The notes under the pieces are model-generated. The model saw only the letters and a list, made by a program, of their open reading frames with translations. It was not told the DNA's origin and ran no database searches. A DNA stretch of 8,079 nt, taken from positions 1 through 8,079 of the forward strand of contig JACFNW010000081.1 in NCBI GenBank assembly GCA_019454665.1. Direction: 5' to 3'. Below, piece after piece: positions 1 through 6,326 of the stretch. Position 1 is the stretch's first letter. Every line of letters starts with the position of its first letter. A program made the translations under genes and the position numbers. Source of the stretch: Fimbriimonadaceae bacterium. GTDB taxonomy: Bacteria > Armatimonadota > Fimbriimonadia > Fimbriimonadales > Fimbriimonadaceae.

Positions 1-1623
1 GTGCCCTTCGAAGAACAACTCGGCCCATGCGTGGTAGTCGGCCTGCAGCACGACGTAGCGACCCTGTTCGTCGCGCTGGCCCGACGTCGGGTAGTAGCCG
101 ATCACGTAGCGGGCGGGGATGCCCACGGACCTGGCCATCTGGACCATGGCGCTCGCGAACAGGTCGCAGTAGCCTTCCTGCGTGTCGAACAAGACGGTGG
201 CCACTGGGTCGCGGTCGGCGGGAACGGCGGGCGCCTTGAGGTTGTAGCGGACGCGCCGCTCGATCTCGCGCTTGACGGCCAACGCCTTCTCGTAGTCGGT
301 CTCCGCACTGGCCGCGACGTTCTGCGCCAGCTCGCGCACCTGGGGGTCAATGCCCGCCGTTTCGTAGGACGGGGTCAGGCCGCTGGGCGGCGCGTCGGGC
401 ACCTTGGTCGGTGTGCCTTGCGCGATCAGCGCGCGTCCCGCGACGTCTTTCACGGGCCCGCCCCGCTCGGCGATCCCCACCGTTCCATCCGCGCGGGGTC
501 GGAACTTGGACCGCTCGACCTCAAGGCCGATCACCTCCCCCGGCACGGGCAGCGAGTCCAAAGGAACCAAGAGGCTGATGCGGAAATCCTCGATCCGAGA
601 GTTGAGGCGCCTGGCACGATGCTGGAACCCTTGCACGGGGATCTCGAACTGGCCGTTACGGCTCTCCCACTGGTCGCCGCCATCAGCGGCCGAGGCGCGT
701 CGCGTCCAGCCGCGCCCGTTGTAGACGTTGTAGGTCTGGGTTCGGAGGTACATCGGCTCGCTGAGTTCTGCGGTCAGCACCGGCGTCTGCGAGAGGCTGG
801 TGGGTCCCTGCCCCACGCGGACCGAGTCCGACTCCGCACCCAAGCCCAACGGGTTGCCGGGGAGGGCGCGGCTCTGCGGCACCTGAATCCGCACGAAGCC
901 CGAGATGTCCTTCACGCTCGATTGGATGACCGGTGCGCCAAGCAGGCTGAGGACGATGATCACCGCGGCCGAGGCGAGCCCCCATTCCGGTCCGGCCATC
1001 CACCGCCACGGGCCCTCTTTGAGCCGCTGGTTCGCCTTGCCCAGGTTCCCCACCAACTCGTGACGCTGCATATCCAGGCCCGCGAAGCCGGAGGCCGCCG
1101 CCCGAGCGAGCATGACCCGACGGTGGGCGCGGGCGAACAACGTGGCCACGCACAACAAGAACACGAAGAACAGGATCGTCGAGTTCGAGTAGGTGTCCCA
1201 GCACCCGACCAAGCCGAATAGGGCGATGCTGGGCACGGCCTGGAACAACAGGGTCGAGTCGCTCCACAGCGCAAAACTGCCCAGCAACATCATCCAGCAG
1301 AGGGCGTTGGCGATGAGCAGAGGCCTCGAAAAGCCGTCGTCGGGCAGGAGTGCGTTCAACTCGTTCGTGTAGAAGATGGCCACGATGGCGAGCACCGCGT
1401 AGAGCCAACCATCCATCCGGCCCGCCCCCGCCGCCAGGGGTCGGTGTAGGAGCATGCTGGCCATCGTGCCGATGGCGATGCCGATCACGAAGAACCAGCC
1501 GATGCCCGGGCTGGAGACGCCCATGCCCGCCGAGTACGCGGCGAGCGCGGCGGCAAGCCCCGACAGCAGATAGTCCCCAGTCGTGATCTGGCTCTCGATG
1601 GGTTCGGCCACACGAGCTTTCAC
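1..1623 (-). CDS. TgpA-like membrane transglutaminase (DUF3488 plus transglutaminase-like core), 3' end cut by window edge
   Basis: The frame is open for 541 codons from GTG 1621-1623 to the window edge, so the C-terminus is missing. Seven hydrophobic segments are visible, at about residues 18-36, 41-59, 71-87, 102-120, 124-142, 147-165 and 213-234. A basic stretch after the sixth (RAHRR) suggests the N-terminus is inside and the domain after residue 235 is outside the membrane. The transglutaminase-like core shows the catalytic Cys486 in EGYCDLFASAMVQMARS, followed by GIPARYVIGYYP, and the catalytic His531 in DYHAWAELFF. The third residue of the triad, an Asp expected just downstream, lies beyond the edge. 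Family knowledge: TgpA-like proteins pair with MoxR and DUF58 genes, and their physiological substrates are poorly known. The GTG start overlaps the DUF58 stop in a GTGA arrangement, which implies translational coupling. I am confident of the family and less sure whether it acts as a crosslinker or a protease. Confidence 0.93.
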   Translation of the reverse strand, partial: MKARVAEPIESQITTGDYLLSGLAAALAAYSAGMGVSSPGIGWFFVIGIAIGTMASMLLHRPLAAGAGRMDGWLYAVLAIVAIFYTNELNALLPDDGFSRPLLIANALCWMMLLGSFALWSDSTLLFQAVPSIALFGLVGCWDTYSNSTILFFVFLLCVATLFARAHRRVMLARAAASGFAGLDMQRHELVGNLGKANQRLKEGPWRWMAGPEWGLASAAVIIVLSLLGAPVIQSSVKDISGFVRIQVPQSRALPGNPLGLGAESDSVRVGQGPTSLSQTPVLTAELSEPMYLRTQTYNVYNGRGWTRRASAADGGDQWESRNGQFEIPVQGFQHRARRLNSRIEDFRISLLVPLDSLPVPGEVIGLEVERSKFRPRADGTVGIAERGGPVKDVAGRALIAQGTPTKVPDAPPSGLTPSYETAGIDPQVRELAQNVAASAETDYEKALAVKREIERRVRYNLKAPAVPADRDPVATVLFDTQEGYCDLFASAMVQMARSVGIPARYVIGYYPTSGQRDEQGRYVVLQADYHAWAELFFEGH

Positions 1624-2828
1624 GCCGACGCCTCCTGGCTCTCCAAAGGGTACGGCAACACCGAAGGGCTCATGCCTCCGGACTGCAACCGCAGGATGTT
1701 CTCCTCGCTGGCGGCGCTCTCACCGTATCGCACACCACCCGCCACCGAGGCATCGTATAGGAGGGGCCACACTTGGATGTTGCGAGATCGCAAGGCGTGG
1801 GTCGCCGACACCAGGCCCGGATCGGCCAAGGCGAGAAACAAGAACGCCACGGCTCCCGTGGCAATGCGCGGCGCCAGCTCGGTCAGTTCCTGCGCCAGCG
1901 AGCGCGCATCGTTCGCCTCCAGTTCGGCCAGCAGGTGAAGGATCTGACGGTACCGCTCATGCGGTGCCAGCGTCTTGGGTTGGTCTTCCAATTGCGGCAA
2001 CTCGAGTTTGGCGCCTTCGCGCAGGAAGCGCTCGGCGAGATACGCGGCGTGTCCGCACATCGCGTCGAGGGTAGTGGCACCGAGCGGACCGACCTCGGAT
2101 CCTCTCGACCGCTGGAACAAGAACACCACCGAGGCGTTCGATCCCGTCTCGAACTCGCGCACCAGCAGGCGTCCCGCACGGGCGCTGCTTCGCCAGTGAA
2201 CGAACCGGAGCGAATCGCCGTGGATGTACTCCCGAACGCCATAGGGCTCGATGCCAGGACCCCGCGACAATCCCGAAGTCAAGTCGTTGAGTCCCCAACC
2301 CGCGCCTGCGGGAAGGTCCACGCTGACCGGAATCGGGGCCGGCAGGACCAGCATCTCGGCCGTCTCCGTTTCGTAGTCCTTGGTCATGGTGACCAGTCCA
2401 AGGGCATCGGTCCCCGAGACCTGAACGCCCTTCCACGAGTGCCTGCCGCGCCTCATCGGGCGAAACTGGTACTGGGTGCGGATGGGCTGCTCGGCGGATG
2501 GAGCGATGGGCAGGCTGGGGGTGACCGACCGCGCTCCGATTTTCGCACCCAGATTGTCGCGGACCGTGATGAGCGGACGGCGGATGCGCAGGTCGCTTCC
2601 GACCAGAATCTCGACCTGAATGCGTTCGCCTTGGATGGCCGTCTCGGGCACGATCCGCTCGAAGTGAAGCCCCCGCACCGAGAGCCAGGCTTGCAGGCGG
2701 GAAGCGGCGAGGGTCAGGATCATCGCCGTGCACATATAGAACAGGGCGGCCGACCCGAGCATGATGGCCACCATGAGCAGAAAGAGGGCCGACGCCGTGA
2801 TCGTGAGACCCGCAATGCGGCTCATCAT
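1620..2828 (-). CDS. DUF58 domain membrane-anchored protein
   Basis: This 402-residue protein has a hydrophobic N-terminal hairpin at about residues 8-42, which fits two membrane segments, followed by a beta-rich region and the DUF58 signature near residues 197-227. The signature reads GVREYIHGDSLRFVHWRSSA, then a basic loop and LLVREFE. Family knowledge: DUF58 proteins sit in MoxR operons, often beside transglutaminase-like membrane proteins, and their C-terminal part resembles a von Willebrand A fold. Here the strand where a metal-binding DxSxS motif is often found reads VVFLFQRSRG (234-243), without the Asp. The gene is the middle member of a three-gene operon: it lies 31 bases after the moxR stop and overlaps the next gene by four bases. 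The first of two adjacent ATG codons is preferred because AGGAGGT lies nine bases upstream. Molecular function is unknown, and an envelope or scaffold role is an inference from the family. Confidence 0.93.
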   Translation of the reverse strand: MMSRIAGLTITASALFLLMVAIMLGSAALFYMCTAMILTLAASRLQAWLSVRGLHFERIVPETAIQGERIQVEILVGSDLRIRRPLITVRDNLGAKIGARSVTPSLPIAPSAEQPIRTQYQFRPMRRGRHSWKGVQVSGTDALGLVTMTKDYETETAEMLVLPAPIPVSVDLPAGAGWGLNDLTSGLSRGPGIEPYGVREYIHGDSLRFVHWRSSARAGRLLVREFETGSNASVVFLFQRSRGSEVGPLGATTLDAMCGHAAYLAERFLREGAKLELPQLEDQPKTLAPHERYRQILHLLAELEANDARSLAQELTELAPRIATGAVAFLFLALADPGLVSATHALRSRNIQVWPLLYDASVAGGVRYGESAASEENILRLQSGGMSPSVLPYPLESQEASA

Positions 2829-2837
2829 CGCTCAGCC

Positions 2838-2844
2838 ACCTCCT
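2838..2844 (-). promoter_or_regulatory. Shine-Dalgarno site of the DUF58 gene
   Basis: On the minus strand these bases read AGGAGGT, nine bases before the first ATG (2826-2828). A second in-frame ATG at 2823-2825 would have a 12-base spacing. The site supports independent, efficient translation initiation of the second gene of the operon. Confidence 0.75.
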
Positions 2845-2859
2845 GAGAGTGCTCCGCCA

Positions 2860-3834
2860 TCAAACGGGCACCGGAGCGGCGACCGACTCGACCAGATCGC
2901 CGATGATGTCTTCCGCGGTGACGCCGCGCGCCCGCGACTCGCCTCGGGGAATCACACGGTGCGCCAAAACCGCCACGGCCAGTTCCTTCACCTCGTCGGG
3001 GCGAACGTAGTCGCTGCCGTCCATCGCGGCCTTGGCCTGGGCGGCGCGCATCAGGTGCAGCGATCCGCGCGGCGAGGCGCCCATCGCGAGCAGGCCGCTC
3101 GACCGAGTGGTCTGCACGATGTCCACGATGTACTGTCGCACGCTTTCGTGGACGAAGACGTTCTTGACTTCCTTTTGGAGTGCGAGGATGTCCGCGAGCG
3201 TGGCCACGACGCCCACACGGTCGAGCGGGTTCTCGCTCACACGCTCGGCGAGGATTTCCACTTCGTTTTCCTTCGAGGGGTAGCCGATGGCGACGCGCAT
3301 GAAGAAGCGGTCCATCTGCGCTTCGGGCAGCGGGTACGTGCCCGTGAGTTCGACCGAGTTCTGCGTCGCGATGACGAAGAAGGGTTCGGGCAAGCGGCGC
3401 GTGACGCCGTCGCTGGTGACCTGGCGCTCTTCCATGGCCTCCAGCAGGGCCGATTGGGTTTTGGGCGTGGCGCGGTTGATCTCGTCCGCGAGCACCACGT
3501 TGCCGAACACGGGACCGGGCCGAAACTCGAATTCGGTGGACTTCTGGTTGAAGATGCTCGAGCCCGTGATGTCGGCGGGCAGAAGGTCGGGCGTGAACTG
3601 GATGCGTCGGAACTCGCCGCCGATGCTCTGCGCCAGCGCCTTGGCCAGGGTGGTCTTGCCGACGCCGGGAATGTCTTCGATGAGCAGGTGCCCCCCCGAG
3701 AGCAGGGCGATGACGGCGTCCTGGACGGTCTCTCTCTTGCCCACGATGGCTTTCTCGACTTCCTGAACGATGCGGTTGGCGGTCTCGGTGAGTTGGGACA
3801 AGCTGGAGGACTCGTGGGTCATCGTCGTCATCAT
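2860..3834 (-). CDS. MoxR-family AAA+ ATPase
   Basis: This 324-residue cytoplasmic ATPase shows the full MoxR motif set: Walker A GVGKTTLAK (57-65), Walker B VVLADEINRA (113-122), sensor 1 ATQN (156-159), an arginine-finger region EAQMDRFF (Arg176) and sensor 2 GASPRGSLHL (Arg256). The length is typical of the family and the C-terminal lid domain is complete. Family knowledge: MoxR ATPases are thought to act as chaperones that remodel or activate partners encoded beside them, often DUF58 or von Willebrand A proteins. Here the partners are the DUF58 and transglutaminase genes downstream, and this is the first gene of that operon. The start is uncertain by a few residues: ATG 3832-3834 and ATG 3829-3831 are adjacent, and a weak AGTAGG lies four and seven bases upstream respectively, which slightly favours the second. 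A third ATG is at 3820-3822. Confidence 0.95.
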   Translation of the reverse strand: MMTTMTHESSSLSQLTETANRIVQEVEKAIVGKRETVQDAVIALLSGGHLLIEDIPGVGKTTLAKALAQSIGGEFRRIQFTPDLLPADITGSSIFNQKSTEFEFRPGPVFGNVVLADEINRATPKTQSALLEAMEERQVTSDGVTRRLPEPFFVIATQNSVELTGTYPLPEAQMDRFFMRVAIGYPSKENEVEILAERVSENPLDRVGVVATLADILALQKEVKNVFVHESVRQYIVDIVQTTRSSGLLAMGASPRGSLHLMRAAQAKAAMDGSDYVRPDEVKELAVAVLAHRVIPRGESRARGVTAEDIIGDLVESVAAPVPV

Positions 3835-3893
3835 ATCGCCTACTGAGACGCCAAAACCCGCCCGAAGGTCTGATTCCGGTCGTCAATGTCGTA

Positions 3894-3899
3894 TCTATA
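3894..3899 (-). promoter_or_regulatory. Candidate -10 box for the moxR-DUF58-transglutaminase operon
   Basis: The minus strand reads TATAGA here. With this box, transcription would start near 3887 and leave a leader of roughly 50 bases before moxR. The hexamer 17 bases upstream (GAACTT, at 3917-3922) is a poor match to the usual TTGACA, although GGAACTT recalls ECF-type -35 elements. This is a weak prediction from pattern alone. Confidence 0.3.
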
Positions 3900-3979
3900 T
3901 GCTTGCAAGGGCGCGTAAGTTCCTTGAAGGGCCGCGGTGGTCCCAAGGTCACGCGCCATCGCGAGGGCCGCGATCCGGA

Positions 3980-3985
3980 TAGAAT
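3980..3985 (+). promoter_or_regulatory. Candidate -10 box (TAGAAT) giving a leaderless ROK kinase mRNA
   Basis: TAGAAT matches the TANNNT pattern and ends seven bases before the ATG of the ROK gene, the distance expected when transcription starts at the start codon itself. The bases before the ATG show no Shine-Dalgarno motif, which fits a leaderless message. No good -35 hexamer is seen 16-18 bases upstream. An 11-base palindrome, GGTCAATGACC (3988-3998), spans the start codon. Confidence 0.45.
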
Positions 3986-3992
3986 CGGGTCA

Positions 3993-5018
3993 ATGACCGA
4001 TCTTGTCGTCGGCGTGGACCTGGGCGGCACCAACGTGCGCGCCTGTGTCTACGATCCGCAAGGCGTACCCGCCACCGAAGCCTTCAGCCAACCCTCGCGC
4101 GCCCAGGAAGGCGTCGAGCCCGTTTTGGACGCGCTGGCCGAGGTGATCCAACGCGCCATCGCCACCGCACCCGAACATCCCCGGGCCGTCGGCATCGCGA
4201 TTCCGGGCCACATTGACAACGCCACGGGTGTCGTGCGGTGGGCGCCCAACTTCGGCAAGACCGTGGACGGCGTGTTCCGGTATTGGCTTGACGTGCCCAT
4301 CCGCGAGCCCCTGCATCGGCGCATCGCCTTGCCGATCGCCATGGACAACGACGCCAACATGGCTGCGCTGGGCGAGTACCGGTTCGGCACGGGCCGGAAT
4401 CAGGCTCGTGGGCTGATCATGTTCACGCTCGGCACGGGAGTCGGCGGCGGCGTGGTGCTCGCGCCGCAGTGCGTTTTGGGCGATGCGCGCGGCCCGTTGA
4501 TCCTCATCGGCGGGAACACGGGCGGCAGCGAACTCGGCCACATGTGCATCAACGAGGCCGGAGTCGAGTGCAACGCGGGCACCTACGGGGCGGTCGAGAG
4601 CTATTGCCAGCGCGACGCCATCATCCGCCGTGCGCAGCACCAACTCCGCCGGGGCCGGAAGTCGCTTCTCAACGACTTGTGCGAAGGCGACCTTTCGAAG
4701 ATCAGTCCACGCCTGATCTCTGAGGCCGCCGCCCAAGGCGACGAAGTCGCCATCGAAGTGTTCGCGGAGGTCGGTCGGTTTCTGGGGATCGCCATCGCCA
4801 ACATGATCAACGTGTTCGCGCCCGAGGTGGTGGCCGTGGGCGGCCAGATCGCCAAGGCGGGCGATTTCATCCTGGGGCCAGCCCGCCAGTCGGCGCGCAA
4901 GGTGGCAGTTCCCCAACTCTACGACTTCGCCCAGATCGTGCAAGCCGAACAGATCGAAGACGCCGGCATGCTGGGCGCGGCGGCCCTGGCCCAGGAGAGC
5001 CTGAAATGGAACCGATAG
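3993..5018 (+). CDS. ROK-family sugar kinase with degenerate zinc motif
   Basis: This 341-residue protein belongs to the ROK (repressor, ORF, kinase) family of ATP-dependent hexose kinases such as glucokinase, N-acetylglucosamine kinase and N-acetylmannosamine kinase. The N-terminal phosphate-binding loop reads VGVDLGGTNVR (6-16), the catalytic Asp120 lies in MDNDANMAALGE, and the second phosphate loop is TLGTGVGGGVV (145-155). The ROK zinc site aligns as SELGH (His183) then ECNAGTYGAVE: the first cysteine (Cys193) is kept, but the second and third positions are Ala195 and Ala200. The loop before this site, about residues 156-178, is also longer than usual. There is no N-terminal DNA-binding domain, so it is a kinase-type rather than a repressor-type ROK protein. 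ATG 3993 is chosen because VVGVDLGGT should lie at the very N-terminus; earlier in-frame TTG codons have no support. The sugar substrate cannot be read from the sequence. Confidence 0.9.
   Translation: MTDLVVGVDLGGTNVRACVYDPQGVPATEAFSQPSRAQEGVEPVLDALAEVIQRAIATAPEHPRAVGIAIPGHIDNATGVVRWAPNFGKTVDGVFRYWLDVPIREPLHRRIALPIAMDNDANMAALGEYRFGTGRNQARGLIMFTLGTGVGGGVVLAPQCVLGDARGPLILIGGNTGGSELGHMCINEAGVECNAGTYGAVESYCQRDAIIRRAQHQLRRGRKSLLNDLCEGDLSKISPRLISEAAAQGDEVAIEVFAEVGRFLGIAIANMINVFAPEVVAVGGQIAKAGDFILGPARQSARKVAVPQLYDFAQIVQAEQIEDAGMLGAAALAQESLKWNR
4993..4997 (+). promoter_or_regulatory. Shine-Dalgarno site for the small gene at 5006
   Basis: AGGAG lies inside the 3' end of the ROK gene, eight bases before ATG 5006-5008. 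Its ideal spacing is the main evidence that the short frame that follows is translated. Confidence 0.65.
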
Positions 5019-5128
5019 ACCCCGAAACGCGCGACACGTTGACCATGGAGGTCACGGAACTGACCATCGAGGGCGAACGGCGCCTGCTGCTGTTCGAGTT
5101 CGCTGAACCCGCGGAACCCGAGGGCTAA
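5006..5128 (+). CDS. Small acidic protein of unknown function (40 residues)
   Basis: This short frame starts 13 bases before the end of the ROK stop codon, behind a well-spaced AGGAG, and ends at TAA seven bases before the deacetylase ATG. It fills the gap between two clearly real genes exactly and should be translationally coupled to both. The product has ten Glu and two Asp against three Arg, so it is strongly negative. It begins MEPIDPETRD, has an alternating polar/hydrophobic middle (MEVTELTIEG then RRLLLFEF) that could form a beta hairpin, and ends in an EPAEPEG tail encoded by a near-tandem nine-base repeat. There is no signal peptide or membrane segment. I do not recognise it. It could be a small partner of the kinase or deacetylase, or only a coupling leader peptide. 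Confidence 0.65.
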   Translation: MEPIDPETRDTLTMEVTELTIEGERRLLLFEFAEPAEPEG

Positions 5129-5135
5129 GCCGACC

Positions 5136-6224
5136 ATGCTGCCCAGGTTCTACTACCACCCGCGGATGCTGGGCTACGACTTCGGTCCCCGTCATCCGCT
5201 CAAGCCAGAGCGACTTCGCCGCACGATCGAGTTGTTGGAAGCGCTTGGTCAGACCGAGTTCCTCGACCCCGGTCCCGACGCCCGCGAGGACGTGTTGCGC
5301 GTTCACGACCTCGAGTTTGTGGATGCCGTGGCCCTGATCGGCTCGGGCATGGCGCCCTCGCAGGGTTTCGAGAGCAAGTTCGGGTTCGGCTCGCTGGACA
5401 ACCCTTCGTTCCCGGGGGTCTACGAGGCATCGCTGGCCTATTCGGCCGGGACCGCTGCGGCGGCCCGAGACGTGCTCGGCGGGGCCCCCTTGGCGTTCAA
5501 CATCTCCGGGGGACTGCACCACGCCCATCGGAACAAGGCCAGCGGGTTCTGCGTGTTCGACGACCCCGCGATCGCGCTTCACATCCTCCGCGAGCGGTTC
5601 GATCGCGTCGCCTACGTGGACATTGACCTGCACCATGGCGACGGCGTGCAATGGATGTTCTACGACGACCCCAACGTGCTGACGTGCAGCATCCACCAAG
5701 AAGGCAGCCGCTTCTTTCCGGGCACGGGCTGGGTCGAGGAATCCGGCCCCGTGTTCACCAGCGTCAACGCGCCACTCCAGTCGGGGACCACGGGCGATGT
5801 TTGGCTCGAAGCGTTCGAGCGTATCGTGATGGACGCGCTGCGCCGCTTCCAGCCCCAAGCGATCGTGCTGCAAATGGGCACGGACGCGCACGAATACGAC
5901 CCCCTGGGGGGCCTGCGACTGACCGCACAGGAATGGCTGGAGGCCGTCGTTCGGGTTCGGGATTTCGGGGTGCCCATCGTCGCCGTCGGCGGGGGCGGCT
6001 ACTGCCTGACCACCGTGCCCCGCATGTGGGTGGCCGCTTGCCTGACGTTGTCGGGGCTCGAGGTGCCCCAAAACGTGCCCGAACCGCTGGGCACGCGCTG
6101 GGGAATGCCCCGGTTCTTCGACGACGATCTGCCGGAACCCAGGGGGTCCGGGGCGGCGTACGCACAGAGGGCCATTGATTTCTATCTGAATTCTGTGGCC
6201 GGGTTTATCCCGAATCCACACTAG
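5136..6224 (+). CDS. acuC: AcuC-like zinc-dependent deacetylase (histone deacetylase superfamily)
   Basis: This 362-residue enzyme belongs to the arginase/deacetylase fold and hydrolyses acetyl groups from lysine or related amines. It begins with FYYHPRMLGYDFGPRHPLKP (5-24), typical of the AcuC group. The paired catalytic histidines are His128-His129 in SGGLHHAHR. The zinc ligands are Asp164 and His166 in VDIDLHHGDG and Asp250 in QMGTDAHEYDPLGGL, and the transition-state tyrosine is Tyr289 in VGGGGYC, so the enzyme should be active. Family knowledge: AcuC in Bacillus deacetylates acetyl-CoA synthetase, while related enzymes act on acetylpolyamines and other small amines. No acetyl-CoA synthetase or acetyltransferase gene is visible here, so the substrate is open. 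ATG 5136 is preceded by GAGGG at 11 bases and lies seven bases after the small gene, which makes it the likely last gene of the ROK operon. Confidence 0.94.
   Translation: MLPRFYYHPRMLGYDFGPRHPLKPERLRRTIELLEALGQTEFLDPGPDAREDVLRVHDLEFVDAVALIGSGMAPSQGFESKFGFGSLDNPSFPGVYEASLAYSAGTAAAARDVLGGAPLAFNISGGLHHAHRNKASGFCVFDDPAIALHILRERFDRVAYVDIDLHHGDGVQWMFYDDPNVLTCSIHQEGSRFFPGTGWVEESGPVFTSVNAPLQSGTTGDVWLEAFERIVMDALRRFQPQAIVLQMGTDAHEYDPLGGLRLTAQEWLEAVVRVRDFGVPIVAVGGGGYCLTTVPRMWVAACLTLSGLEVPQNVPEPLGTRWGMPRFFDDDLPEPRGSGAAYAQRAIDFYLNSVAGFIPNPH
6194..6220 (+). terminator. Possible hairpin at the 3' end of the deacetylase gene
   Basis: The last codons of the deacetylase can fold as TGTGG (6194-6198) with CCACA (6216-6220) and, inside, CGGG (6200-6203) with CCCG (6209-6212) around a TTTAT loop. 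A small asymmetric bulge separates the two stems. There is no T-run after it, so it is not a standard intrinsic terminator. It may be an imperfect terminator, an RNA-stabilising hairpin, or chance. Confidence 0.25.
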
Positions 6225-6312
6225 TCTGCGCACAATACGTCAAACCCGGTGAATCGAATGACTGGGCGTAAAGCGTCGGATTCTAAAATGACCGAACCAC
6301 GGCCAAACCCGG
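6199..6312. repeat. Three copies of an octamer CCGGGTTT / AAACCCGG around the HD-GYP leader
   Basis: CCGGGTTT occurs at 6199-6206 and its complement AAACCCGG occurs at 6242-6249 and again at 6305-6312. The first can pair with either of the other two. The last copy runs into the Shine-Dalgarno site of the HD-GYP gene. It could be a set of protein-binding sites, alternative RNA pairings, or coincidence in a GC-rich region. Confidence 0.35.
6284..6289 (+). promoter_or_regulatory. Candidate -10 box (TAAAAT) for the HD-GYP gene
   Basis: TAAAAT differs from the consensus TATAAT at one base and would start a transcript near 6296, just upstream of the GGGGAGG site at 6311. The sequence 17 to 19 bases upstream has no good TTGACA match. 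The placement agrees with GTG 6327 as start codon, but the prediction is weak. Confidence 0.3.
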
Positions 6313-6317
6313 GGAGG
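6311..6317 (+). promoter_or_regulatory. Shine-Dalgarno site deciding the HD-GYP start
   Basis: GGGGAGG lies nine bases before GTG 6327-6329. The earlier in-frame candidates (GTG 6249, ATG 6258, ATG 6288) have no comparable site, so GTG 6327 is the preferred start. Confidence 0.6.
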
Positions 6318-6326
6318 CGATTGGAT

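Larger units (their letters stand above)
3835..3992. promoter_or_regulatory. Divergent intergenic region between the moxR operon and the ROK kinase gene
   Basis: This 158-base gap separates two head-to-head transcription units, so it must carry promoters for both. It holds the only AT-rich patch nearby (GTATCTATATGC around 3891-3902) and an eight-base palindrome CTTGCAAG at 3902-3909. I see no open frame with a convincing ribosome binding site inside it. Sharing one short control region does not by itself mean that the two units are co-regulated. Confidence 0.6.

Noticed and set aside
1..1221. Long plus-strand open frame opposite the transglutaminase gene
   Set aside because: It is antisense to a clear transglutaminase frame with catalytic motifs, its product matches no family I know, and long antisense frames are expected in GC-rich DNA.
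1773..2846. Plus-strand open frame of about 357 codons opposite the DUF58 gene
   Set aside because: Antisense shadow of a recognised DUF58 protein; no domain motifs and no convincing ribosome binding site.
2761..3846. Plus-strand open frame opposite the moxR gene
   Set aside because: Antisense shadow of an AAA+ ATPase with a complete motif set; the composition is rich in His, Asp, Gly and Arg, as expected of a GC-rich reverse frame.
3902..3909. Palindrome CTTGCAAG in the divergent intergenic region
   Set aside because: Eight-base palindromes occur often by chance and no second copy or extended symmetry was seen.
3903..3992. Possible 30-residue N-terminal extension of the ROK kinase from a TTG codon
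   Set aside because: No ribosome binding site, and the phosphate loop of ROK kinases lies at the extreme N-terminus, which ATG 3993 gives.
5052..6233. Minus-strand open frame of about 393 codons opposite the deacetylase gene
   Set aside because: Antisense shadow of an AcuC-like enzyme whose zinc and catalytic residues are all intact in the plus frame.
6249..6326. Possible 26-residue N-terminal extension of the HD-GYP protein
   Set aside because: No Shine-Dalgarno site before GTG 6249, ATG 6258 or ATG 6288, whereas GGGGAGG is ideally placed for GTG 6327 and the receiver domain begins directly after it.
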